This document shows positions 1-8,020 of a DNA stretch of 18,690 bases, piece by piece (within the stretch, counting starts at the first letter, position 1; every line of letters starts with the position of its first letter). The stretch lies in contig JAMOUF010000365.1 in assembly GCA_027068245.1 (NCBI GenBank), forward strand, positions 1 to 18,690, written 5' to 3'. Position numbers and translations under genes: made by a program. The notes under the pieces were generated by a model. The model was not told the DNA's origin, did not search any database, and worked only from the letters and a program-made list of their open reading frames with translations. The DNA is from Campylobacterales bacterium (GTDB lineage Bacteria; Campylobacterota; Campylobacteria; Campylobacterales; Nitratiruptoraceae).

Positions 1-210
1 GGCACCGCCAATTATTGCTCCTACCACATCGCCGCTATCATCTTCGTCTATCACCTCTTCTTCCCAGCACTCCTCATAAGGAACCCTTTTTACCACAACT
101 CTTTCCACTTCCACACTCTTATATACTGGCACCTTTTTCGTAAAGGTTATAACCTCGGCATAAAGAGCGCTAACCATAAACAAGATCAACAACGACAGAT
201 ACCTTTTCAT
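1..210 (-). CDS. Glycine-zipper envelope protein, N-terminal part (cut by window edge)
   Basis: The first 70 codons of a minus-strand gene whose 3' end lies outside the window. The ATG at 210 follows a clear ribosome binding site (AAGGAG, 5 nt before the start). Residues 1-17 form a signal peptide (MKRYLSLLILFMVSALYA) with no lipobox cysteine. A basic and acidic stretch follows, with one cysteine at about residue 47, and then the visible part ends in VVGAIIGGA, the start of a glycine-zipper (Gly-xxx-Gly) segment. This layout suggests a glycine-zipper 2TM-type periplasmic or outer-membrane-associated protein; the domain itself is truncated here, so the family call is inference. It is transcribed divergently from pyrB. 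Confidence 0.6.
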   Translation of the reverse strand, partial: MKRYLSLLILFMVSALYAEVITFTKKVPVYKSVEVERVVVKRVPYEECWEEEVIDEDDSGDVVGAIIGGA

Positions 211-266
211 ATCCAGCTCCTTCATTTTTTGTATAATATAACAAAAAAATGTGAGGCGATTGTGAA
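211..266. promoter_or_regulatory. Overlapping divergent promoters of pyrB and the glycine-zipper gene
   Basis: This 56-bp gap holds a perfect TATAAT at 232-237 on the plus strand, about 30 nt before the pyrB start, preceded by a T-run as is typical of Campylobacterota promoters. The reverse complement of nearly the same bases (ATATTATA) can serve as the -10 for the minus-strand gene. Neither side has a convincing -35. The pyrB ribosome binding site is GAGG at 253-256. The two -10 elements occupy the same bases, so the promoters probably compete (inference). Confidence 0.5.
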
Positions 267-1142
267 ATGGGAAAAAACCTGATAACTACCAGGGATCTGA
301 GCGACAACGAGATAGAGGAGATTTTTGAAGATGCCAGGGAGTTCTTGCGCCGCCCTGCTATAAAATATCTTCAAAACAGGCTGATAATAACCATCTTTTT
401 TGAAAACTCCACAAGAACGAGAAGCAGTTTTGAGATAGCGGCAAAAAGGCTTGGGGCTGAGGTAGTAAACCTGGATGTGACAAAAAGTTCCACAAAAAAG
501 GGCGAAACCCTCTACGATACCGCCGCAAACCTGGACGCTATGGGACCGGATGCTATTATAGTGCGCCATAAAAATTCCGGTGTGCCCCACATACTTGCCA
601 AACATGTAGAATGTGCCCTGATTAACGGCGGTGACGGGGCCCACGCGCACCCCACCCAGGCTTTGCTGGATCTGTTTACGTTGAAAAAACATCTAAAAGA
701 GTTATCCGGAAAGAGGGTCGCAATAGTTGGGGATATAAAAAACAGCAGGGTAGCCAACTCAAACATAGAGCTGCTTGAAAGATTTGGCGTAAAAGTCATC
801 CTGGTAGCTCCTCCCCACTTTCTTCCCAAAACCGACCTGCCATACAGCTACAGCCTAAAAGAGGTGATCGACGATGTGGACGCCATAATGAGTCTTAGAA
901 CCCAGACGGAGAGGCACAAATACCCTATATACGCCTCTTTGAAAGATTACGCCAGGGATTTTTGCATCACAAAAGAGCTGATAAAGGACAAAGATATAAT
1001 AATTTTGCATCCGGGCCCCGTTCACAGAAACATAGACATAAGCGACGATGTATTGGCCGACAGCAGATGCAAGGTGCTGGAGCAGGTAAAAAACGGGGTT
1101 GCCGTAAGGATGGCTATCTTGAAAAAACTGGTGCATGGATAG
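267..1142 (+). CDS. pyrB: Aspartate carbamoyltransferase catalytic subunit
   Basis: Catalyses carbamoyl phosphate + L-aspartate to N-carbamoyl-L-aspartate, the committed step of pyrimidine synthesis, in the cytosol. The 291 residues match the usual length of bacterial catalytic chains. Visible active-site motifs are the carbamoyl-phosphate loop STRTR (residues 48-52), the 80s loop with lysines and Gly-Glu (KKGE, 77-80), HPTQALLD (128-135) and the C-terminal HPGPVHR loop. This loop is typical of ATCases that work without the PyrI regulatory chain, and no pyrI is present here. The start is the ATG 10 nt after GAGG. The gene overlaps pabB by 8 nt, so the two are co-transcribed from the TATAAT at 232. 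No pyrR-type attenuator is visible in the short leader. Confidence 0.95.
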   Translation: MGKNLITTRDLSDNEIEEIFEDAREFLRRPAIKYLQNRLIITIFFENSTRTRSSFEIAAKRLGAEVVNLDVTKSSTKKGETLYDTAANLDAMGPDAIIVRHKNSGVPHILAKHVECALINGGDGAHAHPTQALLDLFTLKKHLKELSGKRVAIVGDIKNSRVANSNIELLERFGVKVILVAPPHFLPKTDLPYSYSLKEVIDDVDAIMSLRTQTERHKYPIYASLKDYARDFCITKELIKDKDIIILHPGPVHRNIDISDDVLADSRCKVLEQVKNGVAVRMAILKKLVHG

Positions 1143-2067
1143 AATCTCAAAGCTTGCCAAAGCGGGGATACCCTTTCTTTTTATCATAGATTACAAAAAA
1201 GAGAACATAATAGTAAAAAAACTTGATGAGCTGCAGGATATCTACTTTAAAACACCCCTTTTAAAAAACTACACTCCCCCTTTTAAAAGATATCCCAAGA
1301 TAGTAAAAAAGGAGCCGCTTCCATATAGAGATTACAAAGCGGCCTTTGAGAGGGTAATAGAAGAGATAAAACGGGGCAACACCTATCTTTTGAACCTCAC
1401 CTTTCCCACAAAAATATATACCGACGCCTCGCTAAAAGAGATATTTTTCTCCACAAAAGCCAAGTTCAAGCTCTATTACAAAGGGGATTTTATCTGTTTC
1501 TCACCGGAGAGGTTCATAAAGATAGAGGGTAACTTGATTAAAACCTATCCTATGAAAGGGACGATTGACGCCAACATCAAAGATGCCAAAAAGATCATAT
1601 TGGACTCCCAAAAGGAGATGGCAGAGCATACGATGATAGTAGACCTTCTAAGAAACGACCTCTCAATGGTATCAAATAGGGTAAGAGTAAACAGATTTAG
1701 ATACATAGACAAGATTAAAGCCGGCAAAAAGGAACTTTTACAGGTAAGCAGCGAGATAGAGGGAACTTTGGAAAATGGCTGGCAAGAGCGTCTGGGAGAG
1801 ATTTTGGACACCCTTTTGCCAGCCGGCAGCATAACGGGCGCACCAAAGATTAAGACCTGCCAGATCATCGACGAGGTCGAAGGGTATGAAAGAGGCTTCT
1901 ATACGGGAGTTTTTGGAGTTTTCGATGGAAAAAACCTTGATAGCGCCGTAATGATAAGATTTATAGAAAAAGGTGGGGTTTACAAAAGCGGAGGCGGCAT
2001 CACCATAGACAGCGACGCAAAAAAGGAGTATCAGGAGCTTTTGGATAAAATATACCTGCCGATCTGA
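1135..2067 (+). CDS. pabB: Aminodeoxychorismate synthase component I
   Basis: Chorismate-utilising enzyme that makes 4-amino-4-deoxychorismate for p-aminobenzoate and folate, using ammonia from a glutaminase partner (PabA) not encoded in this window. At 310 residues it is much shorter than E. coli PabB (about 450): the N-terminal subdomain is largely missing and the catalytic core is retained. Core motifs are PMKGT (139-143), whose lysine is the PabB-type residue where TrpE has alanine (PIAGT), [12 protein letters not shown] (164-175), GSITGAPK (231-238) and GVFGVFDG with GGGIT near the end. The lysine argues for PabB over TrpE. The ATG lies inside the last codons of pyrB (8-nt overlap), so translation is coupled. 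The last 37 nt overlap the 3' end of the convergent pqiC-like gene. Confidence 0.9.
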   Translation: MDRISKLAKAGIPFLFIIDYKKENIIVKKLDELQDIYFKTPLLKNYTPPFKRYPKIVKKEPLPYRDYKAAFERVIEEIKRGNTYLLNLTFPTKIYTDASLKEIFFSTKAKFKLYYKGDFICFSPERFIKIEGNLIKTYPMKGTIDANIKDAKKIILDSQKEMAEHTMIVDLLRNDLSMVSNRVRVNRFRYIDKIKAGKKELLQVSSEIEGTLENGWQERLGEILDTLLPAGSITGAPKIKTCQIIDEVEGYERGFYTGVFGVFDGKNLDSAVMIRFIEKGGVYKSGGGITIDSDAKKEYQELLDKIYLPI

Positions 2068-2489
2068 GAAGATAGATATCGTAAAAACTCCTCCAGAGTC
2101 TTGAAACTTCTTTTTACGATAAACTCTTTGCCCTCTATGGTATAAACAGCCACAAACCGGTCGCTTCGTTTATCATAAAAGATAGACTCTATATGCACGT
2201 TAAAAATCTTTGAAGGTTTTTTCATGCACTCCCAGGGATACAGGCAGGCTCCGGTATATTTTAAGATACAAATCTTCAAATAGTCGCTTATATCCGGATA
2301 GACCTTTTTATACTCACTCTCTCCCCCGATAACGGCGATCTCATCATCAACAATATCAAAATCCAAAACGATGCCGATATCTTTTTTAATCTCTTTTACA
2401 TCACAGCCGCCTTGCAAGATCTCCATCTTGGGCTCTTTAATGGCACAGGCGGTAAAAAATATCGCCAACAAAACAGACAACAACTTCAT
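2031..2489 (-). CDS. pqiC: PqiC-like outer-membrane lipoprotein (ABC-type transport auxiliary)
   Basis: A 152-residue protein with a lipoprotein signal peptide: a hydrophobic N-terminus ending in FTAC, with the lipidated cysteine at residue 15. The body has no strong motif, but its size, its ABC-transport auxiliary lipoprotein appearance and its position as the last gene after pqiA and pqiB match PqiC, the lipoprotein partner of the PqiB tunnel in E. coli. The ATG follows the pqiB stop codon with no spacer (TAGATG), and its ribosome binding site GGAG lies within the end of pqiB, indicating tight coupling. Its 3' end runs 37 nt into the convergent pabB gene. The PqiC name rests mainly on context; the lipoprotein call rests on sequence. 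Confidence 0.7.
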   Translation of the reverse strand: MKLLSVLLAIFFTACAIKEPKMEILQGGCDVKEIKKDIGIVLDFDIVDDEIAVIGGESEYKKVYPDISDYLKICILKYTGACLYPWECMKKPSKIFNVHIESIFYDKRSDRFVAVYTIEGKEFIVKRSFKTLEEFLRYLSSQIGRYILSKSS

Positions 2490-4079
2490 CTAATCTCCAA
2501 AAATAAGCCTGTTGGGCTTTCTCTCTATCTTTTTTATGAACTTTTTAGTCTCGTTTATGGCGCTGTCGACATCTTTCAACACCTTATCCACCTTCTCTTT
2601 AAACATCGAGTCCTCCGAGTAGCTTTTGGCGAGCTCTTTGTAGCTTTTGAGTGTCTGCTGCGCTTCGATCAAAGTCTGTGCGAGGTTTTTTGGAATCTCT
2701 TTTGTAGCGTTGTTTTCAAGCAAAACGTTTATGTTTTTCAGACTCTTTTTCAACTCAACGATCGTCGCTTTGCTCTTGTCAAAGGTGGAAGAGAAGCTGT
2801 TTAGGGCCTTTTCCAGTGGAAGGTTTTTGATCTTTTTCAAAATTTCCTCCAGTGATTTTATAATCTCAGATCTCATTACTCCTACGGTGGGAAATATATA
2901 TCTGTTTTTCTCTTTTATCAATCTTCCCCCTTTACCGCTGAAGGTCAGCTCAATGGAGGCTACGCCGAGCAGATTTTGTCTGATTTGAGCCTTCAATCCC
3001 CTTTTTACCAGTTCCAGAAGGTTTTTAAACCCGTCTTCATCCAAATTTCTTTTAAAAGCGGATATATCCAGTGAGGCGACAACGGATGTGTTAAGCTCTT
3101 TTCCCTCTTTGTCAATTTTGGAGTTTATACTTTTTACCTCTCCGATCTTGAAGCCTTTGAATTTTACCACCGATTTAAAATCGAGCCCCTCTACCCCGTT
3201 TTTGAATTTAAAAACAAAGTCCATATAGCTCTCCATTCCAACGCCAAGCCTCTTTCTAAAAGCCTCTTTGTATGTGGGATAGAGCACAAATGTAGAAAGA
3301 TTCGCCTCGCCCGGCTCCACCGAGTCAAACTCCACCCCACCAAGTATTACCTGGGCCAGAGGGTTTAACTCTATATTCAAACCCATCTGCTCTATGGAAA
3401 TATCCACGTTTTGTATATTCCAAAACCTGGTGGAGCCATTTATCTTTCTATAATATGGCTCTTTTACGAAGATATATACAAGAACCCTGCCATCTCTTTC
3501 CAGCACCTTCTCTATCCTGCCAACTTTTATCTGTTTATAATATACCGGACTGCCCTGGCTAAGTCCATATGACTTTTGGGAGATCAGCTTGAAGGTTTTG
3601 CCGTTTTTCTCAAAAAGGCTTGTGGGAGGCTCCTCAAGCCCTTTAAAAAACCTTCTTCTCTCCTTTCCAAGCTTGGCATACATCTGTATATATGTGCCGC
3701 TAACCAGTGCGTCAAGCCCTCTGATCTTTCCTATACTGATCTCCGGCTTAACCAGCCAAAACCTGGTCGTCTCGTTCAAGAAGGGCTCCACGTCTTTATT
3801 CATCCTGGCTACCACCATAACCCCGTCGCTGCCCTTTAGTATCTCCACCTTCTCTATAACGCCCACTTTTACGTCTCTAAATTTTATAAAGGACTGTTTT
3901 GGCTCAAGCCCGCCGCTGTTTTTAAACGTTATATAAATTTTCGGCCCAAGCTTCGAGTAGTATTTGTATATCATCCAACCGCCTATAATGGCGGCTATGA
4001 GCGGGACAAGCCAAACGATCAGATTCAACTCTTTTTTCTTTATTTTTACCTCTACCACATCACTGTTTTCCACATTCAT
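2490..4079 (-). CDS. pqiB: PqiB-type MCE protein, intermembrane lipid transport
   Basis: A 529-residue MCE-family protein anchored by one N-terminal membrane segment (about 20-38) with the rest periplasmic. Three MlaD/MCE domains can be traced at about 46-130, 162-250 and 284-390, each with the Gly-Leu...G...V..VKVG.I type signature (for example KFRDVKVGVIEKVEI and KFKGFKIGEV). A C-terminal alpha-helical, coiled-coil-prone region covers about 415-520. E. coli PqiB has the same three-domain plan at nearly the same length and forms a hexameric needle spanning the periplasm. It overlaps the upstream pqiA half by 20 nt and abuts pqiC. The annotated ATG has only a poorly spaced ribosome binding site (AGGAG directly against it); a GTG two codons later is better spaced and may be the true start. 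Confidence 0.9.
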   Translation of the reverse strand: MNVENSDVVEVKIKKKELNLIVWLVPLIAAIIGGWMIYKYYSKLGPKIYITFKNSGGLEPKQSFIKFRDVKVGVIEKVEILKGSDGVMVVARMNKDVEPFLNETTRFWLVKPEISIGKIRGLDALVSGTYIQMYAKLGKERRRFFKGLEEPPTSLFEKNGKTFKLISQKSYGLSQGSPVYYKQIKVGRIEKVLERDGRVLVYIFVKEPYYRKINGSTRFWNIQNVDISIEQMGLNIELNPLAQVILGGVEFDSVEPGEANLSTFVLYPTYKEAFRKRLGVGMESYMDFVFKFKNGVEGLDFKSVVKFKGFKIGEVKSINSKIDKEGKELNTSVVASLDISAFKRNLDEDGFKNLLELVKRGLKAQIRQNLLGVASIELTFSGKGGRLIKEKNRYIFPTVGVMRSEIIKSLEEILKKIKNLPLEKALNSFSSTFDKSKATIVELKKSLKNINVLLENNATKEIPKNLAQTLIEAQQTLKSYKELAKSYSEDSMFKEKVDKVLKDVDSAINETKKFIKKIERKPNRLIFGD

Positions 4080-4641
4080 CTCCTAATAACCTCTCATCAA
4101 GACTGTAAGAGGAAAGTATAGTCAAAAAAACCATCAAAGCAAACGCGCTAACTCCAAATCCGGGAATGATAGTAATAGATTTGAACTGGATAAGCGCCGT
4201 TAAAATTATAACCACAAACACATCTATAAGCGACCAGGGGCCTGTAATCTCTATTAGATGATAGAGCCTCACCTTTTTTTCCACACTGTCGCAGTTGCCA
4301 TACTTTATACTTAGAATCAAATAGGCAAGTATAATAAATTTAGCCACAGGCACCAGCACCGAGGCAATCAGGATTATGATAGCCACCGGATAGTCCCCAT
4401 GAGCCATCAGCTCGAAAATCCCTTCAATTATAGTGCTTCCGGATACCTTTGAGAAGGTGGAGGATTTTAAAATCGGATAGATATTTGCGGGTATATAGAA
4501 AATCACAGCCGCAATCAAAAAGGCGGTGGCTTTTTGCAAAGAGGCGTTTTTATCCAACGTTATGTCAAAACCACACCTTCTGCACTCTTTGTCTCTCCTG
4601 TAGTTCACCGCACCGCAAAACCTGCATCTGATATACCTCAT
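4060..4641 (-). CDS. pqiA: PqiA-domain inner-membrane protein, second half of a split PqiA
   Basis: A 193-residue integral membrane protein starting MRYIRCRFC. A zinc ribbon made of two CxxC pairs (CRFC and CRRC) opens the protein and is followed by about four transmembrane segments, including the PqiA-type run FYIPANIYPI and GPWSLIDVFVV. E. coli PqiA carries two such ribbon-plus-four-helix modules in one chain of roughly 420 residues; here each is a separate gene. The start is the ATG at 4641, which overlaps the TGA of the preceding gene as ATGA and has GGGAGAG just upstream; an in-frame TTG at 4662 is less likely. It overlaps pqiB by 20 nt. The predicted role is inner-membrane partner of the PqiB lipid-transport tunnel. 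Confidence 0.88.
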   Translation of the reverse strand: MRYIRCRFCGAVNYRRDKECRRCGFDITLDKNASLQKATAFLIAAVIFYIPANIYPILKSSTFSKVSGSTIIEGIFELMAHGDYPVAIIILIASVLVPVAKFIILAYLILSIKYGNCDSVEKKVRLYHLIEITGPWSLIDVFVVIILTALIQFKSITIIPGFGVSAFALMVFLTILSSYSLDERLLGDECGKQ

Positions 4642-5243
4642 CTGCTCTCCCAATAGTCCCAAAGAGATTCTATTTTTACTATCTTCGTTATGTAAAACTC
4701 ATAAACCACCACCAAAAACAGAGCCCAAAAGGCTATGTCAAACTCAATGGAGGCATATTCAAATATCTTTACCATCGCAACCAAAATGGCGATAAAGAAA
4801 ATATCGAGCATACTCCACCTGCTGACAAGCTCCAGACCTGTTAGCACCTTCTTGGCGCTTCTTTTAAAACCCACTATCATAAAAAGGGCGAACAAAAAAG
4901 AGAAGAGCAGAACAAAAAAGGGATAGACCTCCAATACCAAAAGCGCAAAGAGTGATACAAGCACATATCCTTGGTTAAAAAGATCCAAAATCGCCTCTAT
5001 AAGCGTAAAGGAGCCGGTAAATCCGGATAGGTTGATACTAATAAGATTAAAGATATTTGCCAAAAAGAAAAATATAAAAGCGCTTATGGCAAAGGCGAAT
5101 ATCTTATACTCTATTCCGTCAATGTTTTTATACAGCAGCGTATCGCACTTTATACACCTTGCCTCCTCATCCCTTTTAATGGGCCGTCTTTTGTGAAGAG
5201 TCTGGCATACAGGGCATATTATCAGGTTTTTTAAGCTCTCCAT
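4638..5243 (-). CDS. pqiA: PqiA-domain inner-membrane protein, first half of a split PqiA
   Basis: A 201-residue membrane protein and the first gene of the pqi operon. It has an N-terminal zinc ribbon (CPVC at about residues 10-13, CIKC near 32-35) and then about four transmembrane helices, including FFLANIFNLISI and SRWSMLDIFFIAIL, which parallel the PANIYPI and GPWSLIDVF motifs of the following gene. The two proteins are therefore paralogous modules that correspond to the two halves of one-chain PqiA. The reading frame is open upstream to 5345, but the protein-like part begins at the ATG at 5243 (MESLKNLIICPVC); the extra N-terminus would cross the divergent promoter region. Its ribosome binding site (AAGAG) is weak. 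Confidence 0.85.
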   Translation of the reverse strand: MESLKNLIICPVCQTLHKRRPIKRDEEARCIKCDTLLYKNIDGIEYKIFAFAISAFIFFFLANIFNLISINLSGFTGSFTLIEAILDLFNQGYVLVSLFALLVLEVYPFFVLLFSFLFALFMIVGFKRSAKKVLTGLELVSRWSMLDIFFIAILVAMVKIFEYASIEFDIAFWALFLVVVYEFYITKIVKIESLWDYWESR

Positions 5244-5299
5244 ATCTCTTTTTTCTGCAATTTTAACATAATTTAAGCAATAAAAAAGTTTAAGGTATA

Positions 5300-5305
5300 T
5301 ATAAT
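5300..5305 (+). promoter_or_regulatory. -10 element for the DUF2853 / HerA-ATPase operon
   Basis: A perfect TATAAT lies 26 nt before the ATG at 5331 in the 87-bp gap between the divergent pqi and DUF2853 operons. It overlaps an in-frame upstream ATG at 5304, so transcription would begin near 5312, after that ATG. This rules against the longer reading of the DUF2853 gene. No good -35 is visible. Confidence 0.6.
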
Positions 5306-5330
5306 GAAAAAAAGATTGAAAGGAGAGAAT

Positions 5331-5672
5331 ATGAGTAAACTTCAAGAAAAGATAGAGCAGTACAAAGAGGCGATGAAAAAGATAGAACCAAACTTCGACG
5401 AGGAGCTTTTGGAAAAGATCACCAGAAGTCTTGGGCCCTCCATCTACAAAAAAGATTCTGAAACAGTATCTTGCTCCTCTCCAAGCGAGCTTGAGAGGGT
5501 TAGAAACAACTTTTTGAAAATGAAACTTGGCCTTGACAAGAGCGACGAGGAGCTTGACGCCGCCATCAAAGAGGTTTGCGAGAAGATGGGAACCTCAAAC
5601 AGAAACAAATACAGGGCTATTTTTTACTATCTTTTAGTCAAAAAATTTAAAAAAGAGAATTTATATAAATGA
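5331..5672 (+). CDS. DUF2853 family protein
   Basis: A small cytosolic protein of 113 residues with the features I recognise from DUF2853: an acidic and basic helical N-terminus, GPSIYKKDSETV, a SELERVRNNFL helix, and the closing block SNRNKYRAIFYYLLVKKF. It is mostly alpha-helical and has no signal or membrane segment. No biochemical function is established for the family as far as I know. The start is the ATG at 5331, directly behind a strong AAAGGAG; the in-frame ATG at 5304 overlaps the -10 box and is rejected. The stop codon overlaps the start of the next gene (ATGA), so it is translationally coupled to the HerA-like ATPase and the two may act together (inference). Confidence 0.82.
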   Translation: MSKLQEKIEQYKEAMKKIEPNFDEELLEKITRSLGPSIYKKDSETVSCSSPSELERVRNNFLKMKLGLDKSDEELDAAIKEVCEKMGTSNRNKYRAIFYYLLVKKFKKENLYK

Positions 5673-8020
5673 AAAAAGAGCTCTATGAGAAATTAGGGCT
5701 CTTCTACCTGGGTAAACAGCTCGATTACAACCAGGAGCCAAACGGACTTCTTGAACTTGTCAAAAACAAAAACTTCACAACCCACGCAGCCATCATAGGA
5801 ATGACCGGCTCCGGTAAAACGGGGCTTGGAATCTCCATTTTGGAAGAGGCTGCGCTGGATAACATCCCCGCACTCATAATAGACCCCAAAGGGGATATGG
5901 GAAACCTGCTTTTGGCCTTCGATGATTTCGACCCAAAAAAGTTCGAGCCCTGGATTGACCCGATGGAGGCCGAGAAAAAAGGGCTTACACCCTCTCAATA
6001 CGCCAAAGAGATAGCTAAAATGTGGAAAGAGGGGATAGAGAGCTTCCATCAAGACGAAGAGCGGGTAAAAAGATATAAAAACTCGGCAGATTTTACCATC
6101 TACACCCCTGGCAGCAGTGCGGGCGTGCCGGTATCTTTGCTAAGCTCATTTAGCGTTCCGGATAGGGAGATAATGGAGGATATCGACAGTTACGCATATC
6201 TTCTCTCATCAACCGCCGCATCTTTACTCTCACTGGTAGGAATAGACAGCGAAGGAAGCGATTTCGTGCTGGTTTCAAACATCATAGACCACTACTGGCA
6301 GCAAAACATAAGCCCCACACTGGAAGATATAGTGGCCTCCATCATCAACCCGCCTATAAAAAAGATAGGCATACTGCCGCTGGAGAGTTTCTATCCCCAA
6401 AACGAGCGGATGAAGCTGGCATTGAAATTCAACAACATCCTATCCAGTCCATCTTTTAAAAACTGGCTCAAAGGAGAGCCTCTAAACATATCAAAAATGC
6501 TCTTTACCCAGGATGGAAAACCGAGACACTCCATCTTCTATATAGCCCACCTTAGCGAAAATGAGAGAAACTTCTTCGTAACAAAGCTGTTGAACGAACT
6601 GATTTCGTGGATGAGAAGGCAGAGCGGAACATCGGCTTTGCGCGCCCTTTTGTATATGGACGAGATCTTTGGGTTCTTCCCGCCAAACGCCAACCCCCCT
6701 TCCAAAAAGCCGATGATGCTGCTGTTAAAACAGGCCAGGGCTTACGGCGTTGGGGTGGTGCTCTCCACCCAAAACCCGGTAGATCTGGACTATAAGGGGC
6801 TTTCCAACATCGGAATGTGGTTTTTGGGAAGACTTCAGACGAAGCAGGATATCGAACGGGTGGCCGACGGACTTATGAAATCGGGATCGGCGGCCCTTGA
6901 CAAAAGCGAGCTTAAGAAACTTCTGACAAACCTTAAAAAGCGTGTCTTTTTGTTAAGAAGCATACACAAAGAGAGTCTTGAGCTGTTTCAGACCAGATGG
7001 GTTATGAGCTATCTAAAAGGGCCTCTTAGCAAAGAGGAGATAAAGCGGCTTATGAAGGATAAAAAAGGCCAAATAAAAAAGGAAAAGGAGATCTCTTTAG
7101 ATACTGATCTATCCGGATCCAAAAGAAAAAGAGCCGTTATTTCTGGCAATATAAGACAACTTTACGATATATCGGATATAGGCGCGGATGAGTTTACTTT
7201 TTTCCCATCTTTGTTTCTAAAATCCCGCCTGCACTACTACAGCAGCAGATATCAGGTGGATAAGAGCGAGGAGATAGTATGTGAGATACCTTTGAAAAAG
7301 GATATGAAAGAGCCCGACTTCTCCTTTTGCCAGGAGAGCGAAGAGAAAAAATTCAAAACCACCCCGCCCTCCAACTCATACTTTTTGGAACCTCCTGCCT
7401 TTTTAAGCGGTGCAAGGAGCCTAAAGGGTATAGAGAGGGAGTTTAAAGATTATCTATACCAAAACCGCCGGCTTACCCTTTACAGGGTAAAAAAGCTAAG
7501 GCTACAAAGCTATCCGGATGAGAGTTTGGAGGAGTTTAAGACAAGGGTTTTGGAGGTGTTGCAGGACAGAAAAGATGAGGAGATAGAGAAATTGCAACAA
7601 AGCTATGCAAAAAAGATGCAAAGACTTCAAGATAAGCTTGAGCGGCTCTACTATAGACTCCAAGAAGAGAAAGAGCAGGCAAAAAGCAGGACTACCGACA
7701 CGATCATAAGTATCGGAATGGCGCTGTTGGATAGCTTTTTTGGCAGGAAAAGGGTTAAAAAAAGCACGATAGCAAAGGCCGGTGGCGCCATATCCAAAGC
7801 CAAAAAGGCTTATGGAGAGTATAACGACATAAAATATATCCAGGAGCAGATAGAGCGGGTTAAACACGAACTTCTAAAGCTCGAACAGGAGCTGGAGGAA
7901 AAGAGCGACAAGATTTATGAGAAATATACACTTGCAAACTATCCGATAGAACCGATATATATAAAACCGAGAAAGAGCGACATCAAAACGGAAGCGGCTC
8001 TGCTTTGGAGGCAGGTTTAG
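5669..8020 (+). CDS. HerA-like P-loop ATPase with C-terminal coiled coils
   Basis: A 783-residue protein of the HerA/FtsK/VirB4-like ATPase group (helicase HerA-like, DUF87/DUF853 type). Walker A is GMTGSGKT at residues 44-51. A second conserved block, IIDPKGDMGN, follows at about 70-79, and the hydrophobic Walker B strand ends in MDEIFG near residue 330. The LLKQARAYGVGVVLSTQNP block (sensor region) and NIGMWFLGRLQT complete the motor. After residue 600 come two coiled-coil stretches (about 633-672 and 724-752) flanking a short Ser/Gly/Phe-rich part with DSFFGRK. No nuclease domain is visible. The protein resembles a broadly distributed bacterial ATPase family of unknown role; DNA translocation or remodelling is inference. 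Its stop codon overlaps that of the convergent Kazal-serpin gene. Confidence 0.85.
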   Translation: MKKELYEKLGLFYLGKQLDYNQEPNGLLELVKNKNFTTHAAIIGMTGSGKTGLGISILEEAALDNIPALIIDPKGDMGNLLLAFDDFDPKKFEPWIDPMEAEKKGLTPSQYAKEIAKMWKEGIESFHQDEERVKRYKNSADFTIYTPGSSAGVPVSLLSSFSVPDREIMEDIDSYAYLLSSTAASLLSLVGIDSEGSDFVLVSNIIDHYWQQNISPTLEDIVASIINPPIKKIGILPLESFYPQNERMKLALKFNNILSSPSFKNWLKGEPLNISKMLFTQDGKPRHSIFYIAHLSENERNFFVTKLLNELISWMRRQSGTSALRALLYMDEIFGFFPPNANPPSKKPMMLLLKQARAYGVGVVLSTQNPVDLDYKGLSNIGMWFLGRLQTKQDIERVADGLMKSGSAALDKSELKKLLTNLKKRVFLLRSIHKESLELFQTRWVMSYLKGPLSKEEIKRLMKDKKGQIKKEKEISLDTDLSGSKRKRAVISGNIRQLYDISDIGADEFTFFPSLFLKSRLHYYSSRYQVDKSEEIVCEIPLKKDMKEPDFSFCQESEEKKFKTTPPSNSYFLEPPAFLSGARSLKGIEREFKDYLYQNRRLTLYRVKKLRLQSYPDESLEEFKTRVLEVLQDRKDEEIEKLQQSYAKKMQRLQDKLERLYYRLQEEKEQAKSRTTDTIISIGMALLDSFFGRKRVKKSTIAKAGGAISKAKKAYGEYNDIKYIQEQIERVKHELLKLEQELEEKSDKIYEKYTLANYPIEPIYIKPRKSDIKTEAALLWRQV

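Noticed and set aside
1135..2067. Anthranilate synthase component I (TrpE) instead of PabB
   Set aside because: The catalytic-loop lysine in PMKGT is PabB-type, the protein is far too short for TrpE, and the neighbour is pyrB.
5244..5345. Longer N-terminus for the first pqiA gene
   Set aside because: It would cross the divergent promoter and the start of the DUF2853 gene, and the PqiA-like zinc ribbon begins right after the ATG at 5243.
5669..8020. HerA-like ATPase as a motor of an anti-phage defence system
   Set aside because: Defence HerA systems pair with a nuclease or SIR2-type effector; here the partner is DUF2853, no effector is visible and the setting is housekeeping.
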